Positions 29,974 to 42,982 of a stretch of DNA of 64,000 nucleotides are shown here, in pieces (the stretch's first letter is position 1; each line of letters begins with the position of its first letter). The position numbers and the translations under genes were made by a program. Origin of the DNA: Glandiceps talaboti. Taxonomy: Eukaryota > Hemichordata > Enteropneusta > Spengelidae. The notes under the pieces are model-generated. The model ran no database searches. It saw nothing but the letters and a program-made list of their open reading frames with translations, and was not told where the DNA came from. The stretch spans positions 23,363,723-23,427,722 of the forward strand of contig NC_135556.1 of the NCBI RefSeq assembly GCF_964340395.1, written 5' to 3'.

Positions 29974-32388
29974 TCTTTATATTATATTTATGCAGTGCCT
30001 CGGATGGAGTGCACGTGTGTCTCTCCTACTCATTTGAATAATGAACAAAACAATATGCGAATTCACCTGTCGAAAACAGCAGTTGACCAATCAGGTGAGA
30101 GAGAAGAATCAAGGCTCACATACATCCCCAATAAAAGTCGTTGATCAATCGAATATGTGATTGTGATACACTCTTGTATGTAGACAATATTCAAATAGGT
30201 AAATGAAAGACATCGTGTCTGAAACACTGAAAAACAATTTTCGGTCATGCGGTTTTTGTAGGGATTTGGGACATGCTTTTTGAGAACTGTTTGATATTTT
30301 ACACAAATCTTATATCAGTGAAGTATATCACACAAAGGAATTAGTCTTGTAGCTAAGACTAAAAGATCAGCCATTAGGGCACTCTATCATTATTATCTTT
30401 ATATTCCTTCAAAATGGCAGCCAAAATTCTTCCAAGGAAAAAGTAACTTGGGACGAGCTTACACGGCCAGTTTACTGAATTCTTTTATTATATCACTTTG
30501 ACCATACTACATGCTATACCTTCAAGTCCAATCTAACCCTCAATGGCCTTCCCAATCCTGATTGTTGGTGCACTTTCCCTAGTTTATATGTAAATTGGCT
30601 GATTTCACTTCAGTATCTTTCTTGCTACTTTCACAGAGTTGGCTTTTGCCCTTGTAGATAGTTTGAAGTAACTGTGGCAGGTTAGATTGGACTTGCAGTT
30701 TATAGCAAATGTTGAAACTGCTATATTAATTACATGTAAGGCAAAAATAGCAAGGCTGTGAGAGTTTACACCCTCAAATGCTAGGCATACAGAACTACAG
30801 AAGTCTGTGTATCCACACACACTTACAGCAAGGGGTGTAATTTTGCAGGCAGAGGTTCTATATTCTATAACACTCACAGCCCATTTCAAGTGACAAGTTA
30901 CAGTAGACTGGTTCTGTTTGAGAAATCATAAACGTTAATTGCACATGCTACACCTAAGTTTAAGATAGCAAGATTGAATGAATACAGTTGCACTATGTTT
31001 AAATGGTTTATTTCATTGGGACAAAATGTGGCAAGAATTACAATCTTGGTTTGTTCCTGCTTTTTTCTGCAAGGTTGTATCAAAGAGAGTCATATAACAG
31101 TAACTTGAAATGACAAAGCATAGATGTACTATAATGGTAGACAGCATATCTTCCATATGGTACGACTCAGGTTGATGTCATCGGTTGGGGTATAGGTTGG
31201 GGCATAGGCGAGGGATATCGCCTGGGTATTAAACACAGTTGGTGGTGTACCTGTCCATCATTCAGGAAGTCTTGGATTTTGAGTCATGGCCAAGCTGCAC
31301 TTCATGGTTTATATACATATTTAATTTAAACTCTCACAGGATAGTAACAAAATAAAGAGTCAGTATGATTTGGATTCAAAGTGGTTTATTTTTCTGCAGA
31401 GGAAAGATACTACAAGAACTGAAAAACTCCTGACAATGATTAAAACTGCCTTGACATTCCAGTGTTTTTACAATCCATTCTGATTTCACACAAATTACAC
31501 TCAAAAGTTGACATTTCTGTATAGATGAAATATCCACAACAAGCTGTGTATGTGTGTGTGTAAACAATCACTGTCAACTCATTTAATTCTCAAAACTCAC
31601 AACTTTAAGGTCAGTCTAACCATTAGTCAAGAGAACAAAAATAAAAAACCAGGACTTATGTTTAGGAGTCTATGTATTGTTGACCGGAAAAACAAAAAAT
31701 TCTCAATTCCACAAAATGACCAACTTATAATATGTGGATATTGGCAAATATTTTCATGATTAATATTTTCCTATACAGGGTTTTCTGCTGAATAACTAGG
31801 TAACCTGGGTTACTATATTTTGGTTATTATTTTCATAGTTTTTTTTGAATTATATCTCATTAAAAGTATACTTTCAAGCATTGGGCTGCCTTCAAATATC
31901 TCAGAAAAAATTAAAATCTTTCTACTTTAAAGACACCAGCAAGTTAAGAAAACTGAAACTGAATCCAAATAATCGGACTAAAAATTTAAAAAAAAATAGG
32001 ATATCTCAACTTTAAAATATATATTTCACAATTTCCTGGCAGATAAAGCCAGTTTTTATATTGAACAAAGCCCTGCATCGCTTGTACAGGATCAACTTTT
32101 TTATTTCCTTTCACTGCTGAAAATCGTCTCCATTACGACTGCTGTGAGTTTTTGAGCCCCTCTGTTTTTTGACATTACACACCATGTGTTTTGAAAATCG
32201 GATGTCAAGTAGGCTCACAAACTAAAAATTAACCTCCCCTGTGCAGTCAGATCACATCAGTCAAAAAAGCCTTCAACACTTCTTGTCAACTACGTTGAAA
32301 CACGGTTCTTAAATTTAAGAGAAGTTAGGCGGAAACTGAGTTTTATATTTTGAAATTCCGGGAAGAGATGCGGATCACTTACGCTTGT

Positions 32389-32402
32389 GTTACCATGGAA
32401 AC
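32389..32402 (+). promoter_or_regulatory. RFX X-box-like site, one mismatch
   Basis: GTTACCATGGAAAC differs from GTNRCC-N2-RGYAAC at one position. Probably within the APBB 3' UTR or the intergenic gap. Weak evidence. Confidence 0.25.
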
Positions 32403-33710
32403 TGCATCTTTTGGGGAGGAGGAGGAGGGGAGAGATCGATTCCAAGGTAGTTTACTTTTAGAATATAATGTATTAGTTCACATTATAATGCCAATGTATA
32501 AATAGGTCATGTCATATGTAACTATTGCATGTACAAAATTGTCGTCTTCTCGTCTTACATTGTCAGGGCTAAATACTAACTAATGAATATATCAACTACG
32601 GTACGTTAAATTAGACTAAAACTACGGTTCATAAGTGGTCCTGTTTTTTTCTCCTATACACTGGGCATACACAAGTCTCAAGCCATCTAGCTTGGTTTTT
32701 CTGAGACAAAAAAGTTAACTTCAAAAGTTGACACAATCCAGTTAAAAAGTTTTTTTTTTACACAATCACTTAGCAACAATCACTATGACAACATCATACC
32801 AACAGTTGTCATGGCAGCGTTATAGTATTGATAAAGAGTTATTAATATATATATATTAGGCACTAATTGTTGGACATTATTTTATGTTTTTAACACAGAG
32901 AGTCCACCCTACATGGTTTACTGCAATACTTCAACACACAGGTTACAAAGTTTCAAGCATGAAAAGAGATCAAATGTGTTGTTGTTGTTTTCTGTGATTT
33001 TACAAGCACTAAAAAGTTGATTGTAGTTTTACAAGACAGACATATCAACAGGAGATAAAAACTCAATTTTTTTCAATTTTATCAGGTCGGACTTTTAAAC
33101 ATGGTTTTCAATTTTTCTTGTTAGACACACCCAGATGAAATTTCTGATGATGTTCATTAACTTGAAAGGGATTCTTTAATTTCATACCAACTTGTTATTC
33201 CCTTTTTGTCATTTTCTATTATAACCTTGACTTCTATCTCAGAATAGTAAACTATCAAAATCTTTTAAATTCAACCCATTGTGTAAAGCACAGATTTTAT
33301 CAATAGTAGCATCATGGATTGGCAAACACCTCCTCTAAAATTTCTGTCATGAATGGAGTTCCACGGTGATTTGTCTGACATGGTATTGACTACACACTAG
33401 GGTATAGAAGGGAACAATCTGCAAGCTGAAAATGTCTCTGACATGCAGTTAATAAATAGTTGATCCATGTCTAACAGACTACCTGTTTCTTTCAAACATT
33501 ACTGAAAACTAGTTTTTCTTTGCCATTAAGTGAACTCAACATTTGGGTGTTGAGTAACATACGCAGTCACCTTAAAATTTAGTGATCTGTTAGATTTGCT
33601 GATACATATCCCAAGTAGAAGTCTGTCAATAAGCTCTATTGGAATTTATCCTGTTCAAGCTAAGACCACCACTTTGAGGTTCAAGGACGGATATAATTGC
33701 CTTGCTCAAC

Positions 33711-33758
33711 AGCGCCCTCTTTGGTAAGAAAGTAGCTCTATCAACAGCGCCCCCTATG
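33711..33758 (-). promoter_or_regulatory. Pair of AGGGCGC/GGGGGCGC (CTCF-core-like) motifs
   Basis: The minus strand reads AAAGAGGGCGCTGTTG and GGCCATAGGGGGCGCTGTTG, 35 bp apart in the same orientation. The second is the closest in the window to the vertebrate CTCF consensus, one base short between CCA and AGGGGGCGC. Confidence 0.4.
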
Positions 33759-35668
33759 GCCAAAATGGCATGTCACTTGTTTTGTAATACTACAATCATT
33801 ATGGTTTATACATACCAGAAAGCCAATCTTGTGAACACTGAACAAAGAAAGACTTTTCAGGAAAAGGATGTAAGCTTAGTCCTCATTTTAACACAATCAA
33901 AATTTGCTGTTCAATTTTAAATTCTCCTTTGAATCTCAATTGCTAAACTTGTAAACATCTGTGGGTACGTGAAGCTGCAGCAAGTCTGAACAAACCCCCA
34001 CACGCCATGACTATTTGAGACTCGACAATACTACATCCTTCAAGTCTTTATAGTAACATTTGAATAAAACGATTTGACTAAAGAGAGAGTAGCAGTTTAA
34101 GAAAGTGAGCTGCTGTTCAATTTTGACCGACACTGTACACGGTACAATGAATACACACTGAGTATTTTAAGCACACACTTGATGAACAACTCCAGTTACG
34201 TACTACTCCAAATACAATCTTGGGGTAAACAATACTCTTTCACCAAAAAAAATAAATAAAAAATAAAAAAAAACACCTGGAGAGGAATTTACAGTGAAAA
34301 TTGAAAATTGCACATAATTTCATCAAATTGTTGGCTTTGTACAGAACATTCAATTGAACTATAGACAAAGCGTGATAGATATCACATTTAGCATATCATA
34401 ATTACACAAGTTAAACTGCCTTCCGTTTCATTATTTCTACATGTACACACCACATTCTTTACATATTCAAAAATCTCACAGAAGAACTTTTTTTCCTTTA
34501 AGACATTCATAAAATCTCAGCTTAAAGCTCCAGAACTTAGGATTTACATAATCTTGTATCTATAGCGACAAGACCTGTCAAAAACCCCAAGCTTTGGGCT
34601 TTCTCTTTTTCTTCATAACCTGGACAATTTGACATTCTTCAAAATTGACAGTATACACTCCCAGTCAGCCTACAGTTTCAACTTTTCCCTTTACCTGAAG
34701 CGGCAAACAATCTGTACAAAAAAACACTACACAGTATCCACAGCAAATTTGACAAACTTTCAGATTTTAGCACCATTTCACATTCTGAAAATTTTCATTT
34801 TTTTTTCTTTTCCAAAATGTTGTCTCAGGATATGCTTATCGTTATGTGTGCAAACACATAGCTCCGTTCCTAACAGCACAGCTCTGTAAACCTGTTGATG
34901 AGACACCAAAACTCACCAGTGTCAGCCACCCCTATATTTCCATTTACTTTGCTATGATCCTACTGACAATCTACAGGTGGGTCATTTTATTTGGGAAAAT
35001 AGGTGAGGTTGGCATCAGTGAGTAGCTCAACAACACAACATCTGCATGGCTTTCTGCCTTAGCTTAGCTTTTAGTTCCCCACCCTGCGTCAGCCAACTTC
35101 TGTCAAGCAAACAATTCTTTCCATAAACAGTACATAATTTTACACAGCCACCCCTGATACCCATCAATATGAAACAATCCATGGTAAGAAACAATGGGAC
35201 TGAATCATTATTACCGGTACAGAGGGTGGTCCTTCAACTTTATGGAAGGCAAGTTTTGTTTAAATAGATTACATTTTGGAGAAATTATAAAGGAATACTG
35301 CAAATAACTGCAGAGATTTTATGTTCACACAAATATTACAATTGCAAGAATTCACTAAGATCAAGTACAATCACACACAAAGCTGAAATTATCACATGTG
35401 ATTTAATTTTTTGATTTTTTTTTTTGGTTTGAAAATTGGTTACCCCTGACAACTCTTTCCATGACAACCAAGGATCTCTTTCATCTTTTATCTCAGAGAA
35501 ATGACACTACAAAATGTCAACTTTCTTACGATAAAACATATTTCTCATTTAGTGAAACTGTGTGTGTTTTTAGTGTGTATTTTACAACTGTGTACGACTG
35601 ATTTATATAATGAGTACTAATATTTTGAAAGTGGTTGAAAATTTCTATCCTACAAGGAGCTCCTTGTG

Positions 35669-35674
35669 TTTATT
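35669..35674 (-). terminator. Candidate APBB poly(A) signal
   Basis: Minus-strand AATAAA about 460 bp after the APBB stop. Further minus-strand AATAAA sites occur downstream (for example 34986-34991 and near 31384), so the real 3' end may be several kb farther. Confidence 0.3.
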
Positions 35675-36132
35675 TCATGATCTAAATGCCCAGTTTTGAC
35701 AAAATTTCTCTTTAAACAACCAATTTGTAGCTTGATACTTAAGATTTGTACAAAACACGTTCAATAAATTGACAAACTATGCACAACGTGTAGACTGTAC
35801 TTAAACTACATCCATATCTGTATGTACTGACAGAGCAAGAACAAGTCGAATGAAATATGTGTAGACACCAAATGTATATTCATGCTCTCATAATCTTACA
35901 ACCCTATCCTTCTTCTACTTTTTACAATCTGTGGTTGTCTTGGAAACAGTTGCTAGGAGCAACCAGAATATGGAAGAGTTTGTTGGTTTGTTGCCTCTTT
36001 TTGTGCCACTGCTTTCCTGCTGTTGATAGTAATGGCTATACTGTTATGTACTTGTTGGCTAAACTGTACTTCTACTAACATATCATGCTTGACAATCTGT
36101 ACTCCATTCAATGGTATTTGTCTTGTATGCTT

Positions 36133-36252
36133 CTAGCCGTCAGCTCGTACAGTTTGGTCTTTTTTCGTTTTGTTGTTTTGATTTCGCTTGATGCTGCCAA
36201 ATTTACCAAACAAACTTTGTACACTGTTCATGATTGGACCAAGACTCCAGTT
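36133..36252 (-). CDS. APBB2: APBB terminal coding exon
   Basis: Acceptor TTGCAG ends at 36253. Encodes [20 protein letters not shown], then a Lys/Asn-rich end, and stops with TAG. Aligns with the conserved C-terminal V-x-R-G-V-x-S-L amphipathic segment of vertebrate FE65 proteins. Confidence 0.93.
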   Translation of the reverse strand, partial: NWSLGPIMNSVQSLFGKFGSIKRNQNNKTKKDQTVRADG

Positions 36253-36484
36253 CTGCAATAAACAAGTAATATTTGTTTAGCCTTAGTACAATGAACAATT
36301 TACAAATATACTTAAAATCTGACTATATATATACGCACAGGTATCTTGTCTGTTACTGTACAAAATGTCACTGTTGACTAAACCACAAGTCAATCATGCA
36401 TTGCAGTTAAATGTACTTGTCTGTTAATGTACAACTCTGTCTGTCTGTCTGTGTGTCTGTCTGTCTCTGTCTCGCTCGCTCACA

Positions 36485-36582
<98 letters not shown>

Positions 36583-37344
36583 GGTGTAGTAGAGTGGTAT
36601 GTATTACTAGACTTCAACTATGTCCATCATTGCTATACATCAAAGTTTGTTACAGTAATCTTACCTTATCTTGATTGTTACCATGGCTATTGGCATTGAG
36701 TGGTTTGGAGTCTAAACATTTCTGATATCTCAGTTTACAAGCAGCTTCAATGGTCTTAGCTAAGCCACCAGCAGAGTGTTCACATTGGAATACATGACAA
36801 CAGAACTTATCTTTACCATTACACATGATGTAGGCAAATTGTCTGCAACAAAACAAATGAAATAAACTATCAATACTTGAAGTCAATCATTGCAAGTGTC
36901 TTATTTTGTGAAACAATGTGATAAAATACATGTACACTTTTGCCTAATGAGATACAATTAGTGTGATATTCTGAAGGACTCTGTTTATATGTAAAACATT
37001 GCAAACAGTTATTTTCAGACTATGATGGGTGTCCACAGAAACAGATTCATACATGATATACATTGATTCATTTCCATAAATAATATGAATTTTTTGTGAT
37101 GATTCTCTTTGGTGGCCAACTTTGAGAAATAACTAAATTTTGGTGTTGTTTGTTCTTACCTTATATCTGGTCCAATACCAAGGAAAGACAAGAACCTCAC
37201 CCTGTGTTCTGAGATCACATCTTTTGTCTGTGAGAACAAACATTATACATGTGAATTTAGTACAGGTACGCATACTGATAAATATTTTACATTTTCGGTT
37301 AGCATGTATGTATGTATGTATGTATGTATGTATGTATGTATGTA

Positions 37345-37391
<47 letters not shown>

Positions 37392-40300
37392 GCGTGCGTG
37401 TGTGTATGTCTGTGCATGTATGTCTGTCTGTATGGGTGTGCATACATATGAACACACCACATCCTCCCTGACTTATAAAATGATTTATACATTATCATAC
37501 CTTGATACTTGTTATAGTGATAGTCGATGTAGCTACTTCTACTCTACAAAGAACAGACTCTTCTATAGGCTTGGAACAAAGCTTGCCAATAGCACCATTC
37601 AATGTATCCATACCTGTGGATAAATACAAAAACATATACAATTTCATTAACCTTTGTCACTTGCAATGTACTGTTTGAATGTCAAATCTGCATGTATATT
37701 GAGTAACCTGAGGTGGTGGGAGAGGTTCCTAAATGCTAAGGGAAATAGTCTGAGCTTCTACAACTGAAGCAAAACTATGACATTCATGTCTGGAACTTTT
37801 GGAAGGGAGCAAAGTTCACTCAGTTTGCCTCGATTACTCATTGTTTTAATAATTGGATATTGCATATAATAATATGCAGTTTGGGTCTTCCTGTACATTG
37901 TAGAAGATACTGCTCTCTTGGTATGTCTAATCTCAAACATGTCAGGAATATATTTGAATAATTAACATCTCTGAAGAAAGTGATAATGTGAGTTCCTAGG
38001 ATAGAAGCTAGAAAACAGATTTTTTTTAGAAAGGTTAATAAGTTTTGACAACTGTAATCATAATCATAAATTCAGGTGGAAACCTGTCCAACAACAAAGT
38101 AGAATCAGTCTCGCATGTGCACACACACACACACACACACACACACAGTCACACTGAGACTAGACAGACTTACACAACACGAGTGACAACACTTTGCTAT
38201 TAAAATGGAAATTTATAATCATAAATTGAGATGGAACGCTGTCCAATGACCAAATAAACAGGCAGACAGACACAGACAAGTGCAAATAACATGACATAAC
38301 ATAACACTCAGACACACTAGACTAAATCCATTTAATAATAAATGGGCTATACTTTAAGTCAAACAACTACCTTCATAATTCCAAAAACTTGCAAAGATCA
38401 CACATACTAAAAGGAATTGACATGATTGATATTCTCAAGACATTCATAAGTTTGCAACTGAAGAGAAAAGAGTGTCATTTAAGGCTTAATGAGGATAAAA
38501 CACAATCAGGTCAGTCTATACATCTATCACCTTGTCTTCAATACTAACTTTATTCATCTGACAGTCATTAATATTGCTTGTAATGCTTACAGTGAAGACA
38601 CTCGTTAAAACACAGCTCTATTTATTCAGCCCATCAAATGATGTTCTAGACAACAGTCACATACCCACAAGTTGACAACTAATTACGTTGCAATCCCTCT
38701 AGAATTCTACTAGTTGTACTGCTTAATTAATGAACCATGCACACCTTGGACAGACTCACGTACACAATTCCCCACTAGACATGTCTGTTTTGACATTAAC
38801 ATACAGTGTATTTAACAACTTCTGATATGTATCAGAATTTCCGCTTGCTTAATTCCAGTTGCATTGTCCATTGATTGATACTAATTTGCAAGGATATTGT
38901 TGTCAGACATAATCTGCTATGCTATGCAAACATTTTTTAAAGTATTTAAATCTCATTTGAGGGACTTAAAAACTAAATATTTCACACTCCTGTCCAGTTG
39001 ATGCAAAATTTTCCATTTTAGGAGGAGTGGATATTTTGATATTTCATATGGTATCTTCTTTACATACTAAACAGAGTTTATTAAACACCTAAGCTGTGCT
39101 AACATGTCACTATTTAACATTAGTTTGAAAGATGACAGAACTGACAAATCCAGAATTATCTAGAAACAACATCAAAATGTGCTAATATTGCAATAGAAAA
39201 TGTCTGCAGGTAGACAGAATCACTGAATTGAACTGGACATGACAAATATGATTGAGACAAACAGCAAAATATGACTTACCATTTGGCCTTGCCACATCTG
39301 TCGAGCCAACATAATATGCTCTGAACACAGTGGTGGGTTCGGCTTTTGGGGTCGGGAAATCCACGACTGCAGAGAGAAAAATCTTTTGTAAGAGAGGTTG
39401 TAGATAAACGGCAGCTTGTGTATAGTACAAATCATTATGATTTGGGTCAGTCTTAAAGGTGTTGTGGTTTAGATCAGCGGCATTAAACTCCATGGGTGTG
39501 TACTCCGGAATCGTTGGAAACTGCCGTGATCTGGCCATGTCATGTCCAGACGCTGTTTTGCCATGGATTGCAAAGGTTTTATTGGCTTCAATGTAGCATG
39601 AATGCTAAGTAAGACAGCTTCAGTTGTTTATGTAAATTTATGACCACTGCGTGACAGTAACAGATAATGATGGCTTCGAGAAAAGCTATCAGATTAAGAA
39701 ATGCATGGACAGAATAGTAGTCTGCCTACAGGTAGTGTCCTGAATTCAGAATTAACTGAATGTGAACTTGTTCTCAACAAGTTTGGTCAAGCTATGAATA
39801 TTAACGCATTAAGTTTACCATATGGAGACTTTAAAACTTTACAAGTTTACTTTTGATGAATATCATGCTAGGAATTGACTATAATTCTTAAGAAAATGTT
39901 TCAGAAGTGCTGTATTATACAATCACTTATAATATGATGATTGCAGACATCATTAGAAATTGGTGATAACTTTTATGACAATGAATGCTATGGTACTATG
40001 ATGCCACTTGAATATTAAATAGTCTTATTTAGTTTGGGCAGTTTGGTTTGAATAAACTAACCACATATATTGTTATGTATGTTTTCACAATGATTGCTAT
40101 CGAAAAGTATGATTCATATGTTCTTTTTATGAGCATGAAATTCATAATTTTATGATTTTCAAATGTCAAAAGGTATTAGGTATAATCTGCAAAGTAAAGG
40201 TGTGTAACACTTTGTTGTGAAATTGTCTTTTGGATACTTTTGGACACCTGTTCTAATCAATATTTCAGATAGCTTTAGTTTTGACCTTTAGTTGGAAAGT

Positions 40301-42949
40301 GGTGCAGTGTGGATGAACTTTGAATTTAAGTCAGACACTTTGGATGAGTTTGATCTTAAGTTAGATGGTTTAGATGACCTTTGACCTTTACTTAGATGGT
40401 TTGATGACTTTTAACCTTTAGATGGTGTGGATGAACTTTGTCTTTACTTTGACAATTTCAATGAACTTTGACCTTTACTTATATGGTTTGGATGACCTTT
40501 GACCTTTAAGTAGTTGGTTTGATAAATCTTAAGTTTTACTTGGATGGGTTGGATAAACCTCAACCTTAAGCTAAATGGTTTTAGATCAATTTCAAACTTA
40601 TAGAGATTAGAAAATGTCAACTTTAGGTTACACTGTGTTTAGATGACACTTTAACCTTTACTTCAGACAGTTTAGATAAATTTCAATCATTAGTTAGCTG
40701 GTTAAGATGTACTTCAACCTTTTTTCCTTCAAGCAGTTATCGTGACTGTACTATGGAACTATTAATCTTTACTGCCATTCAGTTGACATTCTAAGCATAT
40801 AAACAGAGTTGACAGATGACACATACATACTGAAATCACAGCTCACAAATTCCACACTGGAACATTTGATGACACTAAACAGGTCACTGGGGACACTGTG
40901 ATGTATTGTACAGACTTTTGTATTGGTTAAACTAATTATAGCATAGATTATATCACTTTTATTTGGGACTTGAATAGAAATTCCTGATTCTCGACACATG
41001 ATGTCTGCTATTAAGTTCACTGTTGTTGTTCAATATTTTACAAATATGCAATGCCCAAAGTTCTGATTCTATTTTCTACTATAACACTAAGCATCCACAA
41101 ATGGACAGTATACTAGTATTATTAACTTTTCAGAGAAATAGAAAAATGTCAACCATAGAGTCATAGTGATTACTATATGAAAATTTCTTATAACAAAAAT
41201 GTGAGAAAAACTTATCATCATCACCCACTCTGAAAATTATCCAATAATACATATAATCATATTTTACCTAAATAGTTACTAGTCAAAGTTCATAATACTA
41301 AATTGTCATATCTTATTAATTCAGCACACCAAGTCCAAATGCTTTGACTCAATTGTTTATCAGGGCCTCAGAGGCTACAGATATACAAAACTGAGTGACA
41401 CACCTTTACTGTCTGCAACATTCATTCTACAAATTCACACACAATATTATCTACATTTTCTCAAGGCAAAAGGTGACTGCTCTCAATACATATTTTATAA
41501 CCTTTAGCATGATTGCATACAGGATAAAAGAAACAAAATTAGATCACTGGAAGATAAAATTAATATTAAAATATATTTATCATATTATATATAATACTGC
41601 CCAAAATTAAGTCGAATTTCATAATCATCAAAAAAATTAGGGTTTTTTTCCTGGTGATTTATCACATACTTTGTGCTGTATGCTCATGGTTTTAATTGTT
41701 CTACAATATTGCATATCAAAAGCCTCTCTTGCACAGGCAGTAATGATTTATAAGAAAATGAAAACAAATCTAATGGTAACTCCTTTCCTATCCAATAATT
41801 TTCAATATTTCAATGGAATAAATTTTGATGAAAAATGTGTAAACATAATCTGTCTTTGAACTGAATGATGATATTCATGAATTACTTAATATTTGTCCTC
41901 TGAACTTTGTCCAAATCGATGATGACTTTCATAAAAATTAGAAAAAAAATCTGTTTGCACCTAATTTTATACACAGGTAATTAAGTAAGATGTATCCTCT
42001 CATTTTGTTAGTAGTTCTGTGTCTGAGCTTGCAGCTCTTTGGAGAACAGGCACATTATAAATTCGATTTATTATTATTATTATTCTTGAGGAATTAAATG
42101 TGAACTAACTCGATAGAAAAAGCCTCTTCACCTTGAAAGTATCAAAACTCATGACATTTAATAGATTTGTGAAATCAGCATACACACAGCGCTAACGTCA
42201 AACATTGGATACAAGTGTTTTCTATCTCTGTTACACAATACAATGTGATATTTCTGTGCTTATGAAAAGTGACACTTGAAAAATCAAATTATTTTCCTCA
42301 TTTTCAAATTTGGTCTGGAATAATCTGCAAATACTATGCAATGTCACAATCTGTCAAGGATTTGTAATGAAATCTATCACCTATATGATTGTGGTTTTAC
42401 TTTTTAAGTGGTGAGAATGCATGATGCTAAGAAGTAGTTAGTACTGGTGTCATGCCCAGATCACCTTGGCGAAATTGAATGTCTGATGTTACCAACCACA
42501 GGATTATATAAGACCCTAAACCACAAACCAACAATGACTAACTTGGTATTATCTCTGGAAACTAAAAAGCTTTCTCCATAAATACATGAAATCTGGCAAT
42601 TTTGCGAGTGTTCCAAACCATAATTATCAGCTTTAAATTGAGAACGATCGTCAAATATACATGTGTGACTAACACTAAAGCAGAATAGAATAACTAAAGT
42701 ATATATGTAGGTGAAGATTGATTCTATGATTCTTTTCCTAATATTTAGACATGTCAAAGCCAGCTTAATACTTTGAGAATTCTTTGGAATAGACACATCG
42801 TTCTTCACCCCACACCCAAGTATCAAATTTGATTGGTTCAAAAAACAACATGATGTATATAAACAAGTATTACAGTATCACAATTTTGTGCCAAGTTTGA
42901 ATGACATCAATTTAGAAATGGTTGTGGAGATAAGGGCTTATGGATAAAC

Positions 42950-42982
<33 letters not shown>

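Larger units (their letters stand above)
25600..36132. other. Gap between convergent NSUN7 and APBB, including the APBB 3' UTR
   Basis: No protein exon recognised. The right-hand part, of unknown length (possibly several kb), should be APBB 3' UTR. Notable contents: a 17-G run, clustered AGGGCGC motifs (27261-27376, 29587, 33711-33756), a perfect RFX X-box (27962), a fold-back repeat cluster with a CpG-dense patch (28315-29973) and several minus-strand poly(A) signals. Confidence 0.7.
40250..40720. repeat. Degenerate about 30-40 bp satellite rich in TGACCTTT
   Basis: Repeated pattern ATGGTTTGGATGAACTTTGA + CCTTTACTTAG with many substitutions and length changes, about a dozen recognisable units. 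An old minisatellite inside the APBB intron. Its TGACCT words form DR1-type nuclear-receptor sites. Confidence 0.85.

Noticed and set aside
36411-36699. Ser-Leu-rich 87-90 codon frames on the plus strand
   Set aside because: Translation of the (TCTG)n/(CT)n microsatellite inside an APBB intron.
42461-42841. 126-codon minus-strand frame inside an APBB intron
   Set aside because: No similarity to APBB or any family I recognise. APBB phases join without it, and there are no convincing splice signals in frame.
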